Source: a virus
Length of the DNA: 26,660 nt
Reading direction: 5' to 3' (one strand)
IMG/VR virus record: IMGVR_UViG_3300025759_000585
Location: 1 to 26,660 of that record
A model generated the notes under the pieces. That model did no database searches and was not told the DNA's origin. It saw only the letters and a list, made by a program, of their open reading frames with translations. The translations under genes were made by a program, and so were the position numbers. Below, piece by piece: positions 20,390 to 26,609 of the stretch (its first letter is position 1; each line of letters begins with the position of its first letter).

Positions 20390-20407
20390 ACTTTGATTAG
20401 TCAAAGT
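20390..20407. repeat. palindrome ACTTTGATTAGTCAAAGT, copy 1
   Basis: Perfect 7-bp arms ACTTTGA and TCAAAGT around TTAG. An identical copy lies 68 bases away and a half-site (GACTTTGATT) lies between them at 20434-20443. Such a symmetric site is a likely dimer-protein operator. No A/T run follows that would suggest a terminator. Confidence 0.75.
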
Positions 20408-20457
20408 AGATAGTTTGATCAGTAGTGAATAAAGACTTTGATTGATGATTGTAATAG

Positions 20458-20475
20458 ACTTTGATTAGTCAAAGT
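20458..20475. repeat. palindrome ACTTTGATTAGTCAAAGT, copy 2
   Basis: Identical to 20390-20407. On the minus strand its first bases are part of TAACTTTG, a candidate promoter box, so binding here would compete with polymerase. Confidence 0.75.
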
Positions 20476-20496
20476 TAAACAAAGAAGAAAATACAA
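20470..20496 (-). promoter_or_regulatory. candidate promoter box TAACTTTG
   Basis: Minus-strand TTG (20496-20494) and, 16 bases on, TAACTTTG (20477-20470). TAnnTTTG is the Bacteroidetes -7 consensus; the spacing is shorter than usual. The box overlaps palindrome copy 2. Weaker than the candidate at 20494-20524. Confidence 0.3.
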
Positions 20497-20524
20497 ATTT
20501 ACATGTGTCTCAACAAGGTCTCAA
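20494..20524 (-). promoter_or_regulatory. candidate Bacteroidetes-type promoter TTG-N20-TAAATTTG
   Basis: Minus strand: TTG at 20524-20522, then 20 bases, then TAAATTTG at 20501-20494. This fits the Bacteroidetes sigma pattern (TTG near -33, TAnnTTTG near -7). The TTG is part of a TTGAGAC heptamer. It points to the early cluster about 270 bases downstream. It may be chance in AT-rich DNA. Confidence 0.4.
20507..20524. repeat. phased TTGAGAC heptamer pair, copy A
   Basis: Minus strand TTGAGACCTTGTTGAGAC: two identical heptamers 11 bp apart, so on the same helix face. A second pair is at 20556-20573. This arrangement suggests cooperative protein binding. Confidence 0.75.
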
Positions 20525-20555
20525 TAAGTAAACTATAACTAAAGAAATAGACTCA

Positions 20556-20573
20556 GTCTCAACATTGTCTCAA
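20556..20573. repeat. phased TTGAGAC heptamer pair, copy B
   Basis: Minus strand TTGAGACAATGTTGAGAC, the same 11-bp phase as copy A and offset from it by 49 bases. Both are preceded by TTA. Together they give four direct heptamers. Confidence 0.75.
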
Positions 20574-20582
20574 TAAGGATAG

Positions 20583-20612
20583 ATTATTACCTAAGTCATT
20601 GATTATTAACAA
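20583..20612 (-). promoter_or_regulatory. candidate sigma70-type promoter
   Basis: TTGTTA (20612-20607), an 18-base spacer, then AATAAT (20588-20583): 4/6 and 5/6 matches to -35 and -10. Correct direction for the early genes. AT-rich context makes this only a candidate. Confidence 0.3.
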
Positions 20613-20701
20613 TTAGACATAATACAGATTGTACGATTTAATTTCATAAACCTATTGATTGCCAGTGCTTTATAAAAAACATTAATTGCTTGTTTTCTAA
20701 T

Positions 20702-20746
20702 AATACCCCACCCACAGCTAATTTTTAGGGTAGGCTAAGGGGTATT
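20702..20746. repeat. GC-rich inverted repeat AATACCCC...GGGGTATT
   Basis: Perfect 8-bp arms at 20702-20709 and 20739-20746. A competing inner pair lies at 20707-20713 (CCCACCC) and 20728-20734 (GGGTAGG). It is a GC island in very AT-rich DNA, upstream of the promoters and downstream of the lone 62-aa gene. It could be a terminator for the upstream transcript, a structured RNA or part of a genome-end sequence. Confidence 0.55.
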
Positions 20747-20808
20747 TTAACGCACGCGTATATAGCGTAACCCCCTCAGATTTTTCTACCAAAAATTAAA
20801 AGTAGTAC

Positions 20809-20997
20809 TTACTTATCACCATCATCTATATCATCTTCAAAGTCGATGGTGAAAGAATCTATAACCAATAACTTAGAAGCTTCAATGCATCCTATAAGTG
20901 TTTCATCGTGTAGGTCATATTCACTTTTATATCGATAAATTAAGTTCTGTAAGTCATTGTTAAACAGGTCTATCTGATCTTCATATGTAGTTGTCAT
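20809..20997 (-). CDS. 62-aa acidic hypothetical protein, isolated
   Basis: MTTTYEDQIDLFNNDLQNLI, then YRYKSEYDLHDETLIGCIEASKLLVIDSFTIDF and an Asp-rich end. Acidic and helical. It stands alone between two non-coding stretches, after terminase and before the early control region. Its leader lacks both the AACCAAT motif and a Shine-Dalgarno site. Either the very first early gene or the last late gene; not recognised. Confidence 0.6.
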   Translation of the reverse strand: MTTTYEDQIDLFNNDLQNLIYRYKSEYDLHDETLIGCIEASKLLVIDSFTIDFEDDIDDGDK

Positions 20998-21346
20998 AAA
21001 TTTAAGTCTTTACTTTTTTGATATTGTGATATAATTCTTATCTATAGGTATCATAGGTTTGTTGTTATAATACCAATCTATTACCTAAAGAAGAAAATAC
21101 CTGATCTGTTTAATAAAGTCGATACTTCGTTCTTCTCCTTTATCATCAATACGACAAGAATAGACCTTGACTATAACCTATGTTTTTAAATATGAAAAGA
21201 TTTTTAAGGACAGGTGTGTCTATTGACATAGAGTTGTTGGTCATAGTCTATATTTCTTATCTACTATTTATGTATCTACACTAACTATCGGAGCACTTAT
21301 ATTAATCACTAAAGTCTAAAGATTTGTTAATAAGGAGTAGCTTCAG
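20998..21346. other. mostly non-coding gap between terminase and the 62-aa gene
   Basis: About 350 AT-rich bases. It contains a possible gene remnant (21010-21177) and a hairpin at the terminase end. In T7-like phages this interval lies at the joined genome ends, so a terminal repeat or packaging site may be here. I see no clear long direct repeat within the window to prove it. Confidence 0.5.
21010..21177 (-). pseudogene. possible gene remnant with internal amber codon
   Basis: One frame reads VIVKVYSCRIDDKGEERSID, FIKQIRYFLL, TAG (21087-21085), VIDWYYNNKPMIPIDKNYIT, ISKK, TAA. Both halves look protein-like and share one frame, but there is no good start codon. It could be a decayed early gene, a readthrough gene or chance. 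Confidence 0.25.
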
Positions 21347-21350
21347 CTAC
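21337..21350 (-). terminator. hairpin at the terminase stop codon
   Basis: GTAGCT-GA-AGCTAC on the minus strand is a perfect 6-bp inverted repeat spanning the terminase TAG. The next bases, TCCTTATT, are T-rich but not a T-run, so a late terminator is possible but weakly supported. Confidence 0.25.
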
Positions 21351-23032
21351 GACCAAAGCATAGCTCTAGAACGACCTTTAACAGTTCTTTTATAAAAGCT
21401 ATCAGTAAAGGATGTTAATTCTTTATCAAGTAGTTCCTGTTTCCTAGAAGATATGTTATTATCTACAACCTGATTCATTTGTTCTACCCAATAAGCTACA
21501 GCAATAGATAGAGCATCTAATCTATCATCATGAATAAGACTACCTTTATCTTTTGTTATTCTACTGAGTTGATACATTAACATATACTTAGCTTGATGTT
21601 CTATAGGATACCCTTGAGCACTCTTATAGTCATGTTGAACAACAGAAGGGTCTACAATAAGTTTATGTTGATTAAGGACAGGTTCTAGTACATCAATGAT
21701 CCTGAGTTCTTTTTGTTTACTGTGTCTTACTTCTTCAACAGAACAAGGGTACATAGTGAACAGGATAGGTTTAAGTAGTTCCTGGAACATACCATCCCCA
21801 AAGTTAGACTCTATAATGATCTTATTTACTTTGTTATCCTTTGCTATGTTAACTAGTAGTTTAAGGGTTTGTTCATCGTACCCACCTTTTAGACCACCAG
21901 CTTGAGGAACAAAGAGTTGACCGTTAAGCATCTTAACAACAGCATATCCTGTTTCATCCTTTCCTCTACCACTAGGGTCAATGGACAACACAGAACCTGT
22001 ATATGGAATCATATCTCCGATAGTCTTAGATGGTTTATGATACCTGTCACCACCTAGTCCTACATTAGGAAGGTCTTTATTTTCGTTATCTTTATCAGAT
22101 GACCATATGATCTTTTCAGGAGCTAGGTCAGTATCAATATCTGTTATAACAAGGTCATTTATCTTTAGTGGGTATCTATCAGCATCAGATAGCCTGGGAT
22201 TAAGCATGAACTGTAAAGCATACCCAGTTCTACCGTATGACATCTTACGCTCTTCTAGGTCAAGGTCAGAGAATCTAGTAGGTTCTGTAGTAGTACCAAC
22301 TGACTCATCTGTTATCTTATTTGTTATAAAGGGTGCTATATCGTCGTCATAGTTCTTTACCACTAAATCCTCACTGGGGTATTCAGAGGTCCATATACGA
22401 GCGTTGTAGCCCCTTTCTCGGAGCTTATTATAGATACTGTCCTCACACTGTGGAGTACCTAGGAATAGTATTCTAGATGTATCTAATGGTTTAATGATAG
22501 CTTCAAACTCTTTTACTTGTTCATCTAGCTTATCTCTCATGCCTTGAGTAGCAGAGTTGTTAGGTACTTCTATGTCATCTGCAATGATTATATCTGCACG
22601 AGAACCAGTTAGCTGAGAGGATATACCTAGTGACTTAACAGAGGGAGCGTGTGCAGCAGGTGCAGGACCAACATCAAAAGCTATCTTAGAGAACCTTTGA
22701 TCGTTCTTAGGTATTAAGTCTTGAAGAACAGGAATGTCGTGGATGATTTTCAAGGTAAAAGTGGAGAAGTCATCTGCTCTGTTTTTAGATGCAGATACAA
22801 CAAGTATGTTCTTTGTTGGGTCTAGTAGGAGTTGATGTACAGCATAAGCAGAACATATCCAGGACTTACCTACTCCACGGAACGCCATGATAACAGATCG
22901 TTTAGGACCGTCTTGCATGAAGTCTGCAATGTCGTACTGTAACGGTGTAGGATCAGGTAGATTCAAGTGCTTCCAAACTAGGTATAAGAAGTTACGGAAG
23001 TCCTTGAGTTGATGAAGTTTCGATTTACTCAC
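21347..23032 (-). CDS. terminase large subunit (T7 gp19-like)
   Basis: 561 residues (T7 586). The N-terminal ATPase has DFRNFLYLVWKHLNLPDPTP as in T7 gp19, Walker A MAFRGVGKSW (Lys56) and Walker B ADIIIADDIEVPNN. The C-terminal RNase H-like nuclease has VLSIDPSGRGKDETGYAVV, IIIESNFGDGMF and HDDRLDALSIAVAYW. It packages concatemeric DNA into proheads through the portal and cuts it. The start is GTG at 23032; the T7-like N-terminus supports it, and no in-frame ATG fits better. A purine-rich AGAGAGAG lies about 13-20 bases upstream. Confidence 0.96.
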   Translation of the reverse strand: MSKSKLHQLKDFRNFLYLVWKHLNLPDPTPLQYDIADFMQDGPKRSVIMAFRGVGKSWICSAYAVHQLLLDPTKNILVVSASKNRADDFSTFTLKIIHDIPVLQDLIPKNDQRFSKIAFDVGPAPAAHAPSVKSLGISSQLTGSRADIIIADDIEVPNNSATQGMRDKLDEQVKEFEAIIKPLDTSRILFLGTPQCEDSIYNKLRERGYNARIWTSEYPSEDLVVKNYDDDIAPFITNKITDESVGTTTEPTRFSDLDLEERKMSYGRTGYALQFMLNPRLSDADRYPLKINDLVITDIDTDLAPEKIIWSSDKDNENKDLPNVGLGGDRYHKPSKTIGDMIPYTGSVLSIDPSGRGKDETGYAVVKMLNGQLFVPQAGGLKGGYDEQTLKLLVNIAKDNKVNKIIIESNFGDGMFQELLKPILFTMYPCSVEEVRHSKQKELRIIDVLEPVLNQHKLIVDPSVVQHDYKSAQGYPIEHQAKYMLMYQLSRITKDKGSLIHDDRLDALSIAVAYWVEQMNQVVDNNISSRKQELLDKELTSFTDSFYKRTVKGRSRAMLWS

Positions 23033-23067
23033 AACTCTATGTGTCTCTCTCTTTTGGTGTTGTTAAT

Positions 23068-23307
23068 TTATTTAACTTTAGCTTTTAGCTCTTGGTCTTC
23101 TTCAAATGGTAATACTACATTTAACAAGTCATTGATGGGAGTGTCTTTACCTGCTGTAAGAACTATCTCGTTATCCTTTAGAAGTTGCCTAGCACCGTTC
23201 AGCAGGGATGGATTGTATTCACCTGTCTCGTGCATCTGATCGATTGCAGCACGGTATGTATCTGCTATGTATCCTTGTAAGTTACCTAGTTCTTCAAAAG
23301 TTTTCAT
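23068..23307 (-). CDS. terminase small subunit (T7 gp18-like)
   Basis: 79 residues (T7 gp18 is 89). MKTFEELGNLQGYIADTYRA, then GEYNPSLLNGARQLLKDNEIVL fits the T7-type small terminase layout: a helical N-terminal part followed by 'LL-AA-KFLKDN-I' and an acidic/basic tail. It recognises phage DNA and regulates the large subunit. The position directly before the large subunit supports the call. GGAAG precedes the ATG. Confidence 0.82.
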   Translation of the reverse strand: MKTFEELGNLQGYIADTYRAAIDQMHETGEYNPSLLNGARQLLKDNEIVLTAGKDTPINDLLNVVLPFEEDQELKAKVK

Positions 23308-23311
23308 ATTG

Positions 23312-23554
23312 TTAACACTTCCACCTTCTAAGAGCTAAAGCTTTTCTAGTGGGTCTACCTTTACTATCTTTCATTGGTCCTTTGTTACCTGACATCCTGG
23401 CACAGAAGCTACGCTTTCTAGGACCACCACCAGGTTGAGGAGCTTTTAAGTTAGAACCTGTAGCTCTGTTATACTTATCCCTTCCTTTCTTAGTGAGACC
23501 ACCTTTACGACTCTTCTCACCTCTACCTAGAGATAACGATACACTCCTAGCCAT
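23312..23554 (-). CDS. DUF6321-type small basic protein
   Basis: 80 residues, very basic. It contains GGLTKKGRDKYNRATGSNLK, APQPGGG, KRSFCARMSGNKGPM and GRPTRKALALRRWKC. This is the typical DUF6321 string ('GGLT-KGR-KYNRATGSNLKAP ... R--SFCARM ... GKPTRKALALR-W-C'), widespread in phages. Function unknown. Conserved Cys and Arg/Lys content suggests nucleic-acid contact or a virion component. It sits in the late block between fibre and terminase genes, starting 2 bases after the 39-aa gene. Confidence 0.82.
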   Translation of the reverse strand: MARSVSLSLGRGEKSRKGGLTKKGRDKYNRATGSNLKAPQPGGGPRKRSFCARMSGNKGPMKDSKGRPTRKALALRRWKC

Positions 23555-23556
23555 CC

Positions 23557-23676
23557 TTACTTCTTTTTAAAGCCACGCTTCATATTAGCGTATGACTTAG
23601 GTGTAATAGTAGATTTATTCTTGCTACGACTAATGCCTAGCTTCCTTCTTCTGTTTATGTTTTTATATAAGCTCAT
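23557..23676 (-). CDS. 39-aa very basic conserved phage protein
   Basis: MSLYKNINRRRKLGISRSKN, then KSTITPKSYANMKRGFKKK. I recognise this 'LYKNIN-R---GTSRSK-KSTIS---Y--M--GF-KK' peptide from many T7-like and other phages, where it usually pairs with a DUF6321 gene, as it does here. Function unknown. Its ATG overlaps the upstream TAA (TAATG). It may bind DNA or RNA given its charge. Confidence 0.78.
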   Translation of the reverse strand: MSLYKNINRRRKLGISRSKNKSTITPKSYANMKRGFKKK

Positions 23677-23927
23677 TATTTCCTCATTAACATTTCCATC
23701 ATTCTATCTAGTTTACCGTTAATTTCTTTAACAGTAGTTTCTAGACCACTCATTCTATTCTCCACAGCAGTGTCTCGTTCTCGTTGTGTAGCAAGTTCCA
23801 CTTCAATCTTTGTTAATCGTTCTTCATCTTTATCTAATCGATCAGCAAACTTTTTTACTATCCAACCAAATACACCGATTATAATTGCCAGTGCAGTATC
23901 AAGAAAATGTGATATTGTTTCAGTCAT
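23676..23927 (-). CDS. membrane protein with coiled coil, holin or i-spanin candidate
   Basis: 83 residues. An N-terminal span (about residues 10-26, TALAIIIGVFGWIVKKF) is followed by a charged coiled coil to the end (DKDEERLTKIEVELATQRER, then MSGLETTVKEINGKLDRMMEML). T7 encodes its class II holin (gp17.5) at this place, between fibre and small terminase. One N-terminal span plus an outer coiled coil is also the shape of an i-spanin (Rz type), though Rz is usually longer. Pairing with the lipoprotein at 358-774 is conceivable. It overlaps both neighbours by a base or two. Confidence 0.62.
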   Translation of the reverse strand: MTETISHFLDTALAIIIGVFGWIVKKFADRLDKDEERLTKIEVELATQRERDTAVENRMSGLETTVKEINGKLDRMMEMLMRK

Positions 23928-24676
23928 TATAGATTAAATAAAATAGGTGATGTACCTGACTTGAGTTGCAACTGACCTGCATCTGATAACTGAAATAAAC
24001 GAGTTGCACTACCTCCGGATATTAAATCAATGTAAATAGAATCATTTTGAACTCCGATATTAAAAGTCTTTCCTGTGGATGCTGTTGTGTCTTGGCATTG
24101 GATAATAGGGTCTGGACCTTTTAACACTAACACAGAAGAACCTGTAGCTGCTGCATTTTCTATAGAAGCTACTACTTGACCAGTGGTATTACCCACTACA
24201 GCAAACTTAGAAGACTCTGTTGGAGCATCAGCACCTATAACTACTCGGTCATTTGTTGCGTCACATACGAGAAGGTTTTGATCGGTATCCCCTTCCACTC
24301 GGAAATCTACATCTGCACCTACTTCATTTACTACCACTTTCTTTTGAGTAGAAGTATCATCCACTAAAAATTGATCGTCCGTGTCACTAATCCTGGCAGC
24401 AGTAATTGAGTTATCAGTCAGTCCTACCTTTGCTGTGTTAGCTGCAACAGATGTGTTATTAGAAACCTCTGTATCAAAGTCAGATATAGTCGAAGCAAGT
24501 TGAGTACCTGTATGATTAGCTCTGTTCTTTAAGTTAGAGTCTGTATCATTAGCTGTTGCACCTGCTGCAATACCTGCAAGCTTAGTGGTGTTAGTTGCGA
24601 CATCAGCAGCGGAAGCGTAAGTTGAACCAGCGTCCAAATCGCTAATCATATTAGAGTTTGTTTTTGTAATAGCCAT
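23927..24676 (-). CDS. tail-fibre-like or fibre-associated protein
   Basis: 249 residues, Thr/Asn/Asp/Ala-rich. The N-terminal part has SDLDAGSTYASAADVATNTT, then HTGTQ, STISDFDTEVSNNTSVAANT and AKV, a collar-type repeat also present in the large fibre gene. The C-terminal half is beta-rich (TDQNLLVCDATNDRVVIGAD, AVVGNTTGQVVASIENA). No enzyme motif. Likely a second fibre segment or receptor-binding tip following the main fibre, as in phages with split fibres. It starts 19 bases after the fibre stop. Confidence 0.72.
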   Translation of the reverse strand: MAITKTNSNMISDLDAGSTYASAADVATNTTKLAGIAAGATANDTDSNLKNRANHTGTQLASTISDFDTEVSNNTSVAANTAKVGLTDNSITAARISDTDDQFLVDDTSTQKKVVVNEVGADVDFRVEGDTDQNLLVCDATNDRVVIGADAPTESSKFAVVGNTTGQVVASIENAAATGSSVLVLKGPDPIIQCQDTTASTGKTFNIGVQNDSIYIDLISGGSATRLFQLSDAGQLQLKSGTSPILFNL

Positions 24677-24695
24677 AGTTTTAAAGTTTAAGATG

Positions 24696-26567
24696 TTATG
24701 CTGATATTGCTGAACCTGGGGTTGCTAATACTTTCCAAGAACCACCTAACCCTGCCTCTCCTGTGTACATTGCTAGACAAATAGAACCAGAGTTCCCATT
24801 AGATACAACTGCAACTTGACCTTCTATCGCACCATCTGCCGCTGTTAAAGCGTTCATTTCTGCTACTGTACCACCTGCTAAAGTTATGTTTCTACCAAAC
24901 ACTGCAAATGCTTGTGTACTAGGTGCATCTTGAAAACCAAACCTTAATGCTTTTGAGTTAAGGGACAGAGCAATTTCTGTAGGAGTACCTGTCTCATCTG
25001 TATCTTCAAAGAATAGTTGAGTAGCAGTTCCTTTAAGTTTTACCTTTGTTGCAGTAAGATCGTAACCAGATTCATTAAGAGTGCCTATTCCCACACCACT
25101 GTTAACATAGTTTAACTCAGTATCCGTAGAACTAACTTTTGCAGCTGTAACAACACCGTCTGAAAGCGTAAGAGCAGTAGCACCTGTAACATCTCCTGTA
25201 TGAGTAGCATTAGTAACCTTAGCTGTGTTGGCAGTAACAGCAGTATTATTACTTACCTCTGTATCAAAGTCTGTAATGTTAGAAGCTGTGTGAGTATGTG
25301 AAGCAGCTGCGAAAGCTGTAGCCTCTTGACCATCTAACAAGTCAGCATCCAACCCACTACCTGCACCATCAACAGTTTTAATTGAAGTTAATATTTCAGA
25401 TGCAGATTGATCAGCTGTAGCTCCGTTCTCTACATTTAGAACAGTTCTTACTTCAGCTGCTGTTAGAGCTTGCGGAGCAGCACTACTGCCACTATCATTG
25501 CCTAGTAAAGTGTTATTGGCAATATTTTCTATACTAGATAAAGTAAGACCAGCTGAAACAGGAACTGAGTAACCTCTTTGTATAACTACAATGTTAGAAG
25601 TGTTAGGAGGAGCACTAGTGAAAGTAATTGTGTTTGCTGTGGAGTCTATAGCATAGGCAACGGTAGGTTCTTGCATTACACCATCAATAGCTACTTCATA
25701 CATCGTATCACCGTTTAAATCAATCCCTGGACTAAATGTAAAAGCAGTTGTAGAACCATTACCTGCAAAAGTGTATTTAGACGAAGCAGTGGAAGACCCT
25801 GTTATTTGATTGGATATTTGCTGATTAACATAATCTTCAGAAGCCCCAGAAAAAGATAGACCATCAGCGTATGATTTATTTACTGCATCAGTTGTTGCTG
25901 TGGGAGTAGCTAGACCTGTGATCTTATTACTTCCCATTGCTAACTCACCAGTCATAGAGTCCCCTGCCTTAGCTACCTTTAAAGCATCCGCAGCAATTCT
26001 CGCACTTTCCTCTGCACTAACAGCAGCAATCCTAGCAGTCTCTTCAGTGTCTACATCTGCAACTCTAGCTGTTCTTTCAGTAGTAATTTCATTATCCACA
26101 TAGTTCTTAGTGGCAGCATCCTGTGCAAGAGTAGGATCAGCTACATCAACAATCTTAGCTAAGTCAGCTTCAAAGTTACCAGCACTGTTCTTAGTCATTA
26201 CATTCTTACCACTACCTTCTTCTATCTCTTCATTCAGATATAAGTTATGTAAGTAAGCACGGTCTAGTTCTACTTCAGTAAGTACACTACCATTCTCAAA
26301 GTCTACAAGAGCAGTATTAGATGCACTGTCTCTTTTAATTCTTATCCTGTCACCTGTCGCTGGAGCACTGTTAAATATAATAGCACTGGAAGGAGAAGTT
26401 TGTATGGTGTAATCAGTGGTCAATGCCTTAGTAACAAAAGCACCACCTGATACACTCGCTTGATCTACTTGTACTACAACATGAGAGTCATCAAGATAAG
26501 GAAATGAAAAAGCAAAAGAGGTAGTTGAATTGTCCCCTGTGTGATCTGCGAATGTTTGAATACTCAT
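24696..26567 (-). CDS. tail fibre protein (T7 gp17-like N-terminus)
   Basis: 623 residues. Residues 1-155 match the T7 fibre N-terminal domain, which joins the tail: MSIQTFADHTGDNSTTSFAF, SFPYLDDSHVVVQVD, DRIRIKRDSAS, FENGSVLTEVELDRAYLHNLYLNEE (in parts) and DPTLAQDAATKNYVDNEI. A second similar beta domain begins about residue 265 (YTFAGNGSTTAFTFSPG). Coiled Glu/Arg/Ala repeats (ERTARVADVDTEETARIAAV) and AVNKSYADG linkers lie between. The C-terminal part has HTHTASNITDFDTEVSNNTA and a final globular region for receptor contact. It defines host range. There is no Shine-Dalgarno site. Confidence 0.92.
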   Translation of the reverse strand: MSIQTFADHTGDNSTTSFAFSFPYLDDSHVVVQVDQASVSGGAFVTKALTTDYTIQTSPSSAIIFNSAPATGDRIRIKRDSASNTALVDFENGSVLTEVELDRAYLHNLYLNEEIEEGSGKNVMTKNSAGNFEADLAKIVDVADPTLAQDAATKNYVDNEITTERTARVADVDTEETARIAAVSAEESARIAADALKVAKAGDSMTGELAMGSNKITGLATPTATTDAVNKSYADGLSFSGASEDYVNQQISNQITGSSTASSKYTFAGNGSTTAFTFSPGIDLNGDTMYEVAIDGVMQEPTVAYAIDSTANTITFTSAPPNTSNIVVIQRGYSVPVSAGLTLSSIENIANNTLLGNDSGSSAAPQALTAAEVRTVLNVENGATADQSASEILTSIKTVDGAGSGLDADLLDGQEATAFAAASHTHTASNITDFDTEVSNNTAVTANTAKVTNATHTGDVTGATALTLSDGVVTAAKVSSTDTELNYVNSGVGIGTLNESGYDLTATKVKLKGTATQLFFEDTDETGTPTEIALSLNSKALRFGFQDAPSTQAFAVFGRNITLAGGTVAEMNALTAADGAIEGQVAVVSNGNSGSICLAMYTGEAGLGGSWKVLATPGSAISA

Positions 26568-26609
26568 GGTAATCTATTATTAATTTGTTTGTTGTAAAAG
26601 TTCAAGCAC

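Larger units (their letters stand above)
20221..20808. other. early control region, non-coding, repeat-rich
   Basis: About 590 bases with no ORF of note on either strand. From right to left it holds a GC-rich inverted repeat, promoter-like boxes, four TTGAGAC heptamers in two phased pairs, two perfect 18-bp palindromes and an AT-only stretch leading into the first early gene. It lies where T7 carries host-polymerase promoters and the left genome end. I infer that it is the early promoter and operator region, possibly with an origin or genome terminus. Confidence 0.7.

Noticed and set aside
20390-20475. The repeated palindromes as a CRISPR array
   Set aside because: Only two full copies with a 50-base gap that itself contains a half-site; no uniform repeats or spacers and no cas genes.
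20221-20808. Integrase attachment site or tRNA gene in the control region
   Set aside because: No cloverleaf, no T-loop GGTTCGA-like sequence and no integrase gene in the window.
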